A DNA stretch of 6,798 bases from JAEUPI01 sp035764445 (GCA_035764445.1 DASTZF010000200.1:1-6798), one strand, 5' to 3'; counted from the first letter of the stretch, positions 1-5,707 are shown. Notes: generated by a model from the sequence alone, not told the origin. Numbers and translations: made by a program.

Positions 1-281
1 GCGTCGGAAGCCGTAGCGGCCCGTACGTTCGTCTGATGGGCGGCGACTGCACTCGCAGGGGCCGACGCCCCGATCGCCGCATTGCGGCTGGTCGGGAACG
101 TCGCGGCGTAGTCGAATGTGCCGGCAGCGATGTCGTCTTCGATCTTCGCGAGGGCTTTTTCGAGGCGCTTGCGGTTGGCGGGAGTGTCTTCGAGCAACGT
201 TTGCTCGCGGCAACGCTGACCGCGATAGCGGAAGTCGAAGAAGAGCTGGCCCGTCTCCTTTCGGGCGCGAACGCTACCCAT
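1..281 (-). CDS. Phage-type tyrosine integrase, N-terminal part (runs off the left edge)
   Basis: Only the first 93 codons are inside the window and the gene continues past base 1. The start is MGSVRARKETGQLFFDFRYR, followed by RGQRCREQT, a TPANRKRLEKAL helix and DIAAGTFDYAATFP. This is the pattern of the Arm-type DNA-binding domain (DUF3596, Min27-like) that opens many prophage and island tyrosine recombinases. The family integrates and excises elements by binding arm sites with this domain and cutting with a C-terminal catalytic domain, which is not visible here. After about residue 65 the sequence becomes Ala-rich and linker-like. The ATG lies inside the last codons of the upstream excisionase-like gene (8-bp overlap ATGGGTAG), so translational coupling is likely. 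There is a purine-rich stretch but no strong Shine-Dalgarno of its own. The domain call is firm; catalytic integrity cannot be judged. Confidence 0.85.
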   Translation of the reverse strand, partial: MGSVRARKETGQLFFDFRYRGQRCREQTLLEDTPANRKRLEKALAKIEDDIAAGTFDYAATFPTSRNAAIGASAPASAVAAHQTNVRAATASD

Positions 282-510
282 GGAGCACCCCGCCGTTGGC
301 CATCGGGATGGCGAGATTCGAGGATGCCGAGGATTTCGCCATGTCCTCCATGATCCGATCCCAGATGAAGAGAATCTTCCTTCCACCGAACGGCCGGATG
401 TAGTGAATGCCTTCCAGCAGAACGCTGTCCTTGAGACGCTCACGAATGGTTCGCACGTCGTACTTGATGCGGGCGGACAATTCGTCCGTTGTCAACAATT
501 CAGATTGCAC
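274..510 (-). CDS. Small winged-helix DNA-binding protein, excisionase-like
   Basis: A 78-residue protein starting at GTG (510-508). I chose this start because a strong AAGAGGAG lies 5 bases upstream. The in-frame ATG at 543 would add 11 residues and falls at or upstream of the expected transcription start of the promoter at 544-571. Residues 6-15 (LTTDELSARI) and 17-27 (YDVRTIRERLK) look like a helix-turn-helix, and residues 36-48 (HYIRPFGGRKILF) look like a basic beta wing. Small proteins of this kind directly upstream of tyrosine integrases usually act as recombination directionality factors (Xis) or int regulators. That role is inferred from position and fold. The gene ends inside the integrase start with an 8-bp overlap, so the two form one transcription unit. 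It could instead be a plain transcriptional repressor of the int operon. Confidence 0.75.
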   Translation of the reverse strand: MQSELLTTDELSARIKYDVRTIRERLKDSVLLEGIHYIRPFGGRKILFIWDRIMEDMAKSSASSNLAIPMANGGVLHG

Positions 511-515
511 CTCGA

Positions 516-523
516 CTCCTCTT
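516..523 (-). promoter_or_regulatory. Ribosome binding site fixing the GTG start of the excisionase-like gene
   Basis: The minus strand reads AAGAGGAG, then TCGAG, then GTG. This is a strong Shine-Dalgarno with 5-base spacing and is the reason for preferring the GTG at 510 over the ATG at 543. Confidence 0.7.
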
Positions 524-543
524 GCTGCATTGCTACCCCGCAT

Positions 544-571
544 ACTTTACTACTTGCTAGCATATTGTCAA
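544..571 (-). promoter_or_regulatory. Sigma-70 promoter of the excisionase-integrase unit
   Basis: On the minus strand there is a perfect -35 TTGACA (571-566), a 16-base spacer and a -10-like TAAAGT (549-544, four of six consensus bases). Transcription would start near 537, leaving a leader of about 25 bases before the GTG start. The spot is AT-rich against a GC-rich background, as expected for a promoter. The dyad ACTTG (552-556)/CAAGT (569-573) overlaps the -35 and could be an operator. Confidence 0.65.
555..563 (+). promoter_or_regulatory. Possible extended -10 promoter for the ribbon-helix-helix gene
   Basis: The plus strand reads TGCTAGCAT, which fits the extended -10 pattern TGnTAnnnT. 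No convincing -35 lies upstream. If used, transcription would start near 570, about 17 bases before the ATG at 587, and the element would lie inside the opposing integrase promoter. This is a weak call. Confidence 0.25.
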
Positions 572-586
572 GTGAGGCCGCAGTGA

Positions 587-865
587 ATGGAGCAAGAAAC
601 CTACAATCGGTGTAGCAGCCACATGAGCCAACCCCAACTGAGCGTCCGCCTGACCGAAGCGGTCGAGAAGGCGATTGACGAGAAGCGCATCGCACTGAGA
701 GAAGAACTCGGGACGATTCCGTCGCGAGCTGACGTGTTGCGCTTGGCCTTGGAGGCCTTTCTCGAAGTCAGATTCGACCAAGACAAGGTCGATGGGCGGT
801 CGAGATCCGGCCCGCAGAAGCGCAAAGCAATGCGCTTGCGCTCGAAGAGCACGTCGAACAGGTAG
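587..865 (+). CDS. Ribbon-helix-helix (CopG/Arc-type) DNA-binding protein
   Basis: A 92-residue protein if started at the ATG at 587, which has GTGAGG 9 bases upstream. A second in-frame ATG at 623 gives 80 residues beginning MSQPQLSVRL. It has no Shine-Dalgarno but fits the usual length and start of the fold better, so the start is uncertain. Counting from 587, QLSVRL (17-22) is the expected DNA-contacting beta strand, TEAVEKAIDEKRIALREEL is helix 1, and SRADVLRLALEAFLE (46-60) is helix 2. The last 20 residues form a very basic tail (RSRSGPQKRKAMRLRS). Such proteins are dimeric repressors. It is divergent from the excisionase-integrase unit with a 76-bp gap, so it may regulate that promoter; this is inferred. 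Some homologs act in toxin-antitoxin pairs, but no toxin gene follows. Confidence 0.7.
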   Translation: MEQETYNRCSSHMSQPQLSVRLTEAVEKAIDEKRIALREELGTIPSRADVLRLALEAFLEVRFDQDKVDGRSRSGPQKRKAMRLRSKSTSNR

Positions 866-870
866 TAAGG

Positions 871-902
871 CGCCGTGAGGTCACCTTAGTCCACGGCGTT
901 TT
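871..902 (+). terminator. Intrinsic terminator of the ribbon-helix-helix gene
   Basis: CGCCGTG (871-877) pairs perfectly with CACGGCG (892-898), with a G-U pair possible at the base and a 14-base loop. Four T residues (899-902) follow at once. It begins 6 bases after the stop codon. Confidence 0.7.
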
Positions 903-1136
903 GATACGCGCCTGGCCCTCCGAGCACCAACCCGTACTGTGACCTTCTCCGCCGTCGGGATTCGCAGTGTGCCAGCGACTCACGAGTCAAGGCGCCCTTT
1001 GGCCGCATTCGACTCATGATGGCGTTGCAGAAACGCGTGCGTCCAGTGACGGCCTTACTGCATCGACGATGCCGAGCGCGTGGCGGCGGTCAGCTGTGCA
1101 GCGAGACCGGGCATTCGCTGGCGGCGGCTCAACTCA

Positions 1137-1168
1137 CACGGCCGGCCAAGAGGAACCCGCCGGCCGTG
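1137..1168. repeat. Perfect 10-bp inverted repeat (hairpin)
   Basis: CACGGCCGGC (1137-1146) and GCCGGCCGTG (1159-1168) are exact reverse complements separated by 12 bases. No T tract follows on either strand, so a simple intrinsic terminator is unlikely. Confidence 0.6.
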
Positions 1169-1245
1169 CCCCCCAAGACCGGACTGTCGAAGCGGAGAGC
1201 GACCCATCGCGGACGCGCGCAGTCGGTTGGACCGGACGTTCGATC

Positions 1246-1272
1246 GACTGCCAGCAAATGGAGCTGGCAGTC
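1246..1272 (-). repeat. Perfect 10-bp hairpin downstream of the STAND regulator
   Basis: GACTGCCAGC (1246-1255) and GCTGGCAGTC (1263-1272) are exact reverse complements around the 7-base loop AAATGGA. The hairpin lies 25 bases past the regulator stop (1298), where a terminator or 3' end stabiliser would sit. No U-rich run follows on the minus strand. Its function is open. Confidence 0.55.
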
Positions 1273-1297
1273 CGCGCGCTGAAATGGCATCGCAGCG

Positions 1298-3859
1298 TCA
1301 AGCGTCGTCTTGCTCGCCAAAAGCCAGCGCCTCGATCTGGTCGTCACGCAACGCTGCGCCGTAGGCCATCAGGCGTTGCCCGTCGACATCGCCGAGCGAC
1401 TCGCGAACGATGCGCAGCGCCTCGTCGTAGGGACGCTGCGTATCGAAGCGCGCATCCTGCAGCCTGACGTAGGCAGCGTCGGCATAGCCGGCCAGCTGTG
1501 CCGCGGCGCGCGGCCGGCGTTCCCGCGCCGCCAGCCACGCCAGGATGTCGGCCCACAGCGCCTGATGCGTGAACCGCGTGGCCTGCGACCAGCCTTCGCG
1601 CGCCGGCACTCGGGCCTGCGCTGCAGCGCCTTTTTCGAGCCAGGCCATCGCCAGATGCGATAGCGCAAGCGACAGCGTTTGCGTATGCCGCGTGCCGCGC
1701 AGCCGAGCGACCGTCTCGGCGCTCTGACGCAGCGCGGCGTCGAAGTCACCCGCCAGCAGCTCGATGAACGCGAGGTTGTTGAGCGCGAACGGTTCCGGCA
1801 TCCCGACCTGCTCATCCAGCCGCGCGGCGCGGTGCAAAGCCGCGATGGCATCGTCGAACTGCCCGAAGGCGGCGAGCAGCAAGCCCTCGGAGCTCCTCAC
1901 GCGGCGCGTGACCTGCGGCGGCCACGACGCATCGCACAGCTCGCGCAGCTGCCGCAATGCTTCGCGCGCCGTGCTGCTGCAATCGCGCGACTGAGCGCAC
2001 CCGTAGGCAGCCACTGACCACGCCATGCCCAGCAGTCGCCGGTCGCCGGCGTCGCGCGCCAGCGCCAGGGCGCGGCGTCCCAACGCCACACCGAGCGGGA
2101 TGCGGTCGTTCGTGACCACGAGCGCAGCCTCGACCGCCGCGCGTGCCCGCGACAGCAACGACACGTCGGCGGCGTCGAGCAGCGGCTCGATCGCGTCGCA
2201 CAGCGCTTGCCGCTCGGGTACCAGCTGGCGCGGCAGCGCGAGTAGCAGCTCGGGCATCATCGCGACCGCCGCCCGCGCGTCGTGGCGGCGCGCCCACGCA
2301 AACGCGCTGCGTGCGTTGTCGAGATCCGGCTCCATCGCGCGCCGCCAGTCATCGACGCGAATGCGTCCACCGAAGTACTCGTCATAGGCGCGCTCGCACA
2401 TCGCGGCGACCGCGTGCGCATGGCGCGCGACCAGCGCTTGTTGCTCGCCGGCTTCGCGCAGCCGCTCGAGTGCAAGCGCGCGCGGCGACTCCAGCAGCCG
2501 GTAGCGCACCGGCTCGCCTTCGCTCACGGCGACGAGCGAGCGGTCGACCAGCCCGCCGAGCGCTTCGACCACCGCCCATTCGTCGATGCGTTCGTCGGCG
2601 GCGAGCTGCTGCACCAGCTCGAGCGATGCGCTGCCGCAGACCGGCGCCAGGCGCCGGAACACGATCTGTTCGCGTTCGTCGAGCAGCGCTACGCTCCACT
2701 CGAGCGTCGCGCGCAGCGTGCGCTGGCGCGCCGGCGCGTCGCGGCTGCCGACGGTGAGCACGCGCAGTCGCTCGTCCAGCGCCGCACGCAGCCGCTGCAC
2801 GCCGAGCAGCGGCACGCGCGCCGCGCCCAGCTCGATGGTCAGCGGCAAACCATCGAGGCGGCGAACGATCTCGATCACGTCGGCGCAATGCGCCGTGCTC
2901 AATTCGAAGCGGCCGGCCGCCTGCGCGCGCTCGGCGAACAGCGCCACGGCGCCGAACGCCAGTGCCTCGTCGGGCGGCAGTGTGTCGGCATCGGGCACCG
3001 CGAGCGCGCCAAGCCGATGCAGGTGCTCCTGCGCGAGCCGCAGCGGCGCCTGGCTCGTCACCAGCAGCCTCACGCCGGGCGCACCCTCGAGCAGCGCGCG
3101 GGCGATGCGAGCGACCTCGTCGACGAGATGCTCGGCGTTGTCGAGCGCGAGCATCAGCTCGAGCGGCGCCAACGCCGCGGCCAGGCCGGCCACGTCGCCG
3201 CTGCCAGACCGCACGTCGAGCGCGGCGGCAATCGCGCCGACCACCTGCGCCGCATTGGCAACCGCGGCCAATTCGACCCAGCCGACGCCGTGCGCGTAGG
3301 CATCGCGGCGCCGTGACAGCACATGCTGCGCAAGCAGCGTCTTGCCGATACCGCCGGCGCCGACGATCGTCACCAGCCGGTGCCGCGCGATCAGCGCGCC
3401 GACCCGTTCGACGTCGTCGTCGCGTCCGATCAGCGCCGGCAGCGCATCGGGCAGGTTGGTCTTCAGGCGGGGCGCGGCTGGGCGCGCGTCCGTTGATGTC
3501 GCGCCGCGGGCCGCGAGCTCAACAGTCTCTTTACTGTCGCGCGCGACTTCGGTGGTTTCCGCGCTGTCGTGCAGCGGTGCTGTGAAGCGGTAACCGCGGC
3601 CGGGGACGGTCACGATCGCCGCCCGTCCGAGCAACCTGCGCAGCGCGCTGACGTGCACCGCGAGGTTGTTCTCCTCGACCACGGTGTCGGGCCAGACGAG
3701 ATCGAACAGCTCGGACTTCGGGACGACACGCTCGCGTCGCTCGAGCAACGCCAGCAGTACGTCAAACGCGCGCGCGCCGAGCGCGGCGGCCTCGCCGTCA
3801 ATCAGCAGTTGCCGCTCCGCGGGGCGGATCTCGAAGCGGTCGAAGCGGTACGGCTCCAC
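1298..3859 (-). CDS. STAND-class transcriptional regulator: OmpR-type winged helix plus NTPase plus helical repeats
   Basis: An 853-residue protein from a GTG start (3859-3857). The frame upstream is open back to a TGA but offers no ATG, and the DNA-binding domain begins right at this start, so GTG is the best choice. Residues 4-95 form a Trans_reg_C/PhoB-type winged helix (YRFDRFEIRPAERQLLIDG; ENNLAVHVSALRRLLG; VPGRGYRF). Residues 140-480 form a STAND/NB-ARC-like NTPase: Walker A GAGGIGKT at 167-174, Walker B LMLALDNAEH at 235-244, LLVTSQAPL at 265-273, GLPLTIELGAAR at 337-348, and TLRATLEWSVALLDERE at 381-397. About 480-853 is alpha-helical and Ala/Leu-rich with TPR-like pairs (for example NNLAFIELLAGDFDAALRQSAE), probably the sensing or oligomerisation region. 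The family usually links ligand- and nucleotide-driven oligomerisation to DNA binding. The protein is cytoplasmic, with no membrane segments. It lies divergent to the diiron protein gene, its likely target. The inducer is unknown. Confidence 0.88.
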   Translation of the reverse strand: MEPYRFDRFEIRPAERQLLIDGEAAALGARAFDVLLALLERRERVVPKSELFDLVWPDTVVEENNLAVHVSALRRLLGRAAIVTVPGRGYRFTAPLHDSAETTEVARDSKETVELAARGATSTDARPAAPRLKTNLPDALPALIGRDDDVERVGALIARHRLVTIVGAGGIGKTLLAQHVLSRRRDAYAHGVGWVELAAVANAAQVVGAIAAALDVRSGSGDVAGLAAALAPLELMLALDNAEHLVDEVARIARALLEGAPGVRLLVTSQAPLRLAQEHLHRLGALAVPDADTLPPDEALAFGAVALFAERAQAAGRFELSTAHCADVIEIVRRLDGLPLTIELGAARVPLLGVQRLRAALDERLRVLTVGSRDAPARQRTLRATLEWSVALLDEREQIVFRRLAPVCGSASLELVQQLAADERIDEWAVVEALGGLVDRSLVAVSEGEPVRYRLLESPRALALERLREAGEQQALVARHAHAVAAMCERAYDEYFGGRIRVDDWRRAMEPDLDNARSAFAWARRHDARAAVAMMPELLLALPRQLVPERQALCDAIEPLLDAADVSLLSRARAAVEAALVVTNDRIPLGVALGRRALALARDAGDRRLLGMAWSVAAYGCAQSRDCSSTAREALRQLRELCDASWPPQVTRRVRSSEGLLLAAFGQFDDAIAALHRAARLDEQVGMPEPFALNNLAFIELLAGDFDAALRQSAETVARLRGTRHTQTLSLALSHLAMAWLEKGAAAQARVPAREGWSQATRFTHQALWADILAWLAARERRPRAAAQLAGYADAAYVRLQDARFDTQRPYDEALRIVRESLGDVDGQRLMAYGAALRDDQIEALAFGEQDDA

Positions 3860-3881
3860 ACCGTCACTGTAGCGCCGCGAA

Positions 3882-3912
3882 TTCAGAACGATTCATCGAC
3901 CGGTTCACAACG
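3882..3912. promoter_or_regulatory. Candidate operator: three TTCA-type direct repeats between divergent genes
   Basis: TTCAGAACG (3882-3890), TTCATCGAC (3892-3900) and TTCACAACG (3904-3912) lie in the same orientation with steps of 10 and 12 bp. The outer two match at 8 of 9 bases and are exactly 22 bp apart. OmpR/PhoB-type winged helices commonly bind tandem half-sites spaced about 11 bp apart. The site sits just upstream of the regulator start and about 120 bp upstream of the diiron gene. That the neighbouring regulator binds here is an inference. Confidence 0.4.
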
Positions 3913-4018
3913 CTGAAGGACATCGCGGCCGCCGGCGACGAGAGTGAAGACAGCCAAAGCGTCGACGGCCGTCGGCCGCGGTGCCCGGCACCCGCGCGGG
4001 GGAGTCCGCGTCCTTTCG

Positions 4019-4025
4019 AAGGAGG
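4019..4025 (+). promoter_or_regulatory. Strong ribosome binding site of the diiron protein gene
   Basis: AAGGAGG, then CCATC, then ATG at 4031. This near-perfect Shine-Dalgarno with 5-base spacing fixes the start and rules out the longer in-frame start at 3944. Confidence 0.85.
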
Positions 4026-4030
4026 CCATC

Positions 4031-5002
4031 ATGCAAACGCAGTCCACTGCAACCAACCGCTACGCCAGGGTCATCGAAGTCTCGAAACGTGCCCGCTGGG
4101 ACATCGATCGGGACGTCATTCGCGGCCGCGGCTTCGACACCGGCAAAGCGTTCATGCCGACCGGCCTGTCGCTGGTCGGCGAACTCGACTTCCTCGATGC
4201 CGGCGAACGCCGGCTGTACAGCCAAGTGCAGGGCCGCACCTACTCGTACATCTTCGGCCTGGTCGAGCGCTTCATCGTTGCCAAGGCGATGGAGCTGGGC
4301 CGCGCGCAGGCGTTCGGCGACCAGCACGCGGTCGAAGCGCTGGTGCGCATGGCCGACGAGGAGATCAAGCACCAGGAGCTGTTCCGCCGCCTCGAGCGCA
4401 TGCTCGCCGACGGCATGCCGGCCGGCTACACGATGACCGCCGACCCCGACGCGGTGGCGCAGGCGGTGCTCGGCAAGAGCCAGTGGGCCGTGCTCGCGCT
4501 GACGTTGCATATCGAGCTGTTCACGCAGGCGCACTACCGCGCCAGCATCGAGCCGCAGAGCGGGCTGTGCGAGCTATGGAAGGACGTGTTCCTGTTCCAC
4601 TGGCGCGAGGAGTCGCAGCACGCGATCCTCGACGAGCTGGAGTTCGTGCGCGAGAACGCACGCGTCAGCCCCGCCGAGCGCGATGCGGGCGTCGACGACC
4701 TGATCGCGTTGGTCGGCGCGGTCGACGGCATCCTGCAGGGGCAGGCCAAGGCCGACGCCACCTACTTCCGCGCGATCGCCGGCGATGGCTTCAGCGCCGA
4801 GCAGTGCGAGCGCATCGACGCCGGCATGCTCAAGGCCTACCGCTGGCAGTACATCGCCTCCGGTGCAATGGAACCGCGCTTCCAGAAGACGCTGTTCGGC
4901 TGCCTGGACGCGGCGCAGGCGCAGCGCATTCAGGACGCGCTGGCGCCACTCGCCTACGCCGTGCCGCAGCGGCCGGAGATGGTGCTGCCGATGGCAGCCT
5001 GA
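4031..5002 (+). CDS. Ferritin-like diiron protein, putative oxygenase of unknown substrate
   Basis: A 323-residue protein with no signal peptide or membrane segment. Four helices carry the ligand set of a carboxylate-bridged diiron centre: E79 in GLVERFIVAK, E111 and H114 in ADEEIKHQELF, E162 in HIELFTQAHY, and E194 and H197 in WREESQHAILDELE. The order E, ExxH, E, ExxH is that of the ribonucleotide-reductase R2/soluble oxygenase/AurF class, which activates O2 for oxidation, N-oxygenation or radical formation. I recognise this as a conserved proteobacterial family but know no assigned substrate. Further down are an acidic helix rich in Asp and Val (219-236), a YRWQYI motif (270-275) and a C-terminal tail after about 305 that is probably disordered. 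It is apparently monocistronic and divergent from the STAND regulator, which likely controls it. AurF-type N-oxygenase and a simple ferritin-like scavenger are alternatives. Confidence 0.82.
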   Translation: MQTQSTATNRYARVIEVSKRARWDIDRDVIRGRGFDTGKAFMPTGLSLVGELDFLDAGERRLYSQVQGRTYSYIFGLVERFIVAKAMELGRAQAFGDQHAVEALVRMADEEIKHQELFRRLERMLADGMPAGYTMTADPDAVAQAVLGKSQWAVLALTLHIELFTQAHYRASIEPQSGLCELWKDVFLFHWREESQHAILDELEFVRENARVSPAERDAGVDDLIALVGAVDGILQGQAKADATYFRAIAGDGFSAEQCERIDAGMLKAYRWQYIASGAMEPRFQKTLFGCLDAAQAQRIQDALAPLAYAVPQRPEMVLPMAA

Positions 5003-5024
5003 AGCGGCCTTGCAGTCGCCCCAG

Positions 5025-5052
5025 CCCGCCGGCGCAGCTCGCGCCCGGCGGG
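5025..5052 (+). terminator. GC-rich hairpin after the diiron gene, atypical terminator candidate
   Basis: The arms at 5025-5035 (CCCGCCGGCGC) and 5041-5052 (GCGCCCGGCGGG) form an 11-bp stem with one bulged C and a five-base loop, 22 bases past the stop codon. A G run follows instead of T residues. This suggests a 3'-end structure or a pause rather than a classic intrinsic terminator. Confidence 0.4.
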
Positions 5053-5380
5053 GGGACCTCGTGGCGCGGCCGGCCGATGCCAACGTTGGTTCGGCGCCGC
5101 GCGGGTGATCTGGTAGGTCGTCGAGAGGCAGCTTTGCGGTCGCCAGGTTGAGCGCGCGCGGTGCCGACCGGTGATGCGTGCGAACGTCCGGTTCGCTTCC
5201 GGGCGAGCGCTCCTTGTGGGTCGTTTCCGGGTGCAGACCGTCGCGGCCTGGGCGACCGCTGCCAGTCTGCTGCTGACCTTCATAGACGTGAGTCGTCTCT
5301 GGTGGTCGCCGGCAACATTGCTCGGATCAATTTAGATCGAGCGATCGAGCCACCGGTGCCCAACAATTCGCTCGCGCCCC
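5053..5380. other. Gene-free tract with scattered short repeats
   Basis: No credible gene is seen on either strand. It contains CGAACGTCCGGT (5181-5192), the exact reverse complement of 1231-1242, inside a small dyad CGAAC/GTTCG (5181-5195). It also contains a tandem GATCGAGC pair (5335-5350) in a locally AT-richer patch. It reads as degraded intergenic or mobile-element DNA. Confidence 0.45.
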
Positions 5381-5388
5381 GCTCAGCA

Positions 5389-5486
5389 CCCAATGGTCGG
5401 TGTTGCTCCTGCCTCTTGTATCGCGCGCCCAATGGTCGTCGAGATTGACCCAATGGTCGTGCCGAGGGCACAAGTCCCAAGGGTCA
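5389..5486. repeat. Spaced direct repeats CCCAATGGTCG (three exact, one degenerate)
   Basis: Exact 11-bp copies lie at 5389-5399, 5428-5438 and 5449-5459. A diverged copy, CCCAAGGGTCA, lies at 5476-5486. The start-to-start steps are 39, 21 and 27 bp, so this is not a CRISPR or a simple tandem array. Multiple short subterminal repeats of this type are a known feature of IS21-family ends, where transposase binds. No transposase gene remains here, so an IS remnant is only a suggestion. Binding sites for a regulator are the alternative. Confidence 0.6.
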
Positions 5487-5511
5487 TTTCGACCTCGCGT
5501 GCCCGAGCGAC

Positions 5512-5555
5512 GGGCACAGGGCGGGCACGAAGTGGGCACAGGATGGGCACAGGGC
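5512..5555. repeat. Four-unit 11-bp tandem repeat based on GGGCACAGGGC
   Basis: GGGCAC recurs exactly every 11 bp, starting at 5512, 5523, 5534 and 5545. Unit tails are AGGGC, GAAGT, AGGAT and AGGGC. Another GGGCAC lies at 5466-5471, and an inverted GTGCCC at 5499-5504 makes a six-bp hairpin with the first unit. The one-helical-turn period puts all copies on one DNA face, as in iteron-like or cooperative protein-binding sites. It sits beside the tRNA-fMet terminator. Confidence 0.65.
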
Positions 5556-5558
5556 CCC

Positions 5559-5588
5559 AAAAACGACGAAGCCCGCTCAGGGCGGGCT
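5559..5588 (-). terminator. Intrinsic terminator of the tRNA-fMet gene
   Basis: On the minus strand AGCCCGC and GCGGGCT form a perfect 7-bp stem with a five-base loop. TCGTCG and then a run of five T residues (5563-5559) follow. It begins 30 bases past the tRNA 3' end. Confidence 0.8.
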
Positions 5589-5618
5589 GCGCAAATGCTT
5601 GTTGCTACTTCAGGATTT

Positions 5619-5695
<77 letters not shown>

Positions 5696-5707
5696 TCGGA
5701 AGCTGGC

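Larger units (their letters stand above)
903..1297. other. Gene-poor tract between the element edge and the STAND regulator
   Basis: I see no convincing gene here. The open frames lack family-like sequence and a Shine-Dalgarno and read as composition artefacts. The tract holds two perfect 10-bp hairpins (listed separately) and an imperfect direct repeat whose core GACCGGAC occurs at 1177-1184 and 1230-1237. It also holds ACCGGACGTTCG at 1231-1242, which recurs in reverse complement at 5181-5192. It is plausibly a degraded intergenic repeat or the remains of mobile DNA near the element boundary. No att-type long direct repeat was recognised. Confidence 0.5.

Noticed and set aside
36..615. Plus-strand frames over the integrase/excisionase region
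   Set aside because: The minus-strand translation gives a recognisable Arm-binding domain and helix-turn-helix, whereas the plus-strand products match nothing.
967..1467. 166-residue plus-strand reading frame
   Set aside because: It has no Shine-Dalgarno and no recognisable fold, crosses both hairpins and runs into the antisense of the regulator's 3' end.
2282..3316. 344-residue plus-strand reading frame opposite the STAND regulator
   Set aside because: It is antisense to the NTPase core with intact motifs, and the translation is low-complexity Arg/Ala/Gln with no domain.
3864..3896. Ten-residue minus-strand ORF (MNRSEFAALQ) ending just before the regulator start
   Set aside because: It could be a leader peptide, but it has no Shine-Dalgarno and no codon pattern suggesting attenuation. 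Its length is expected by chance.
5389..5555. CRISPR array
   Set aside because: Repeats are only 11 bp, the spacing is irregular in one set and absent in the other, and there are no cas genes.
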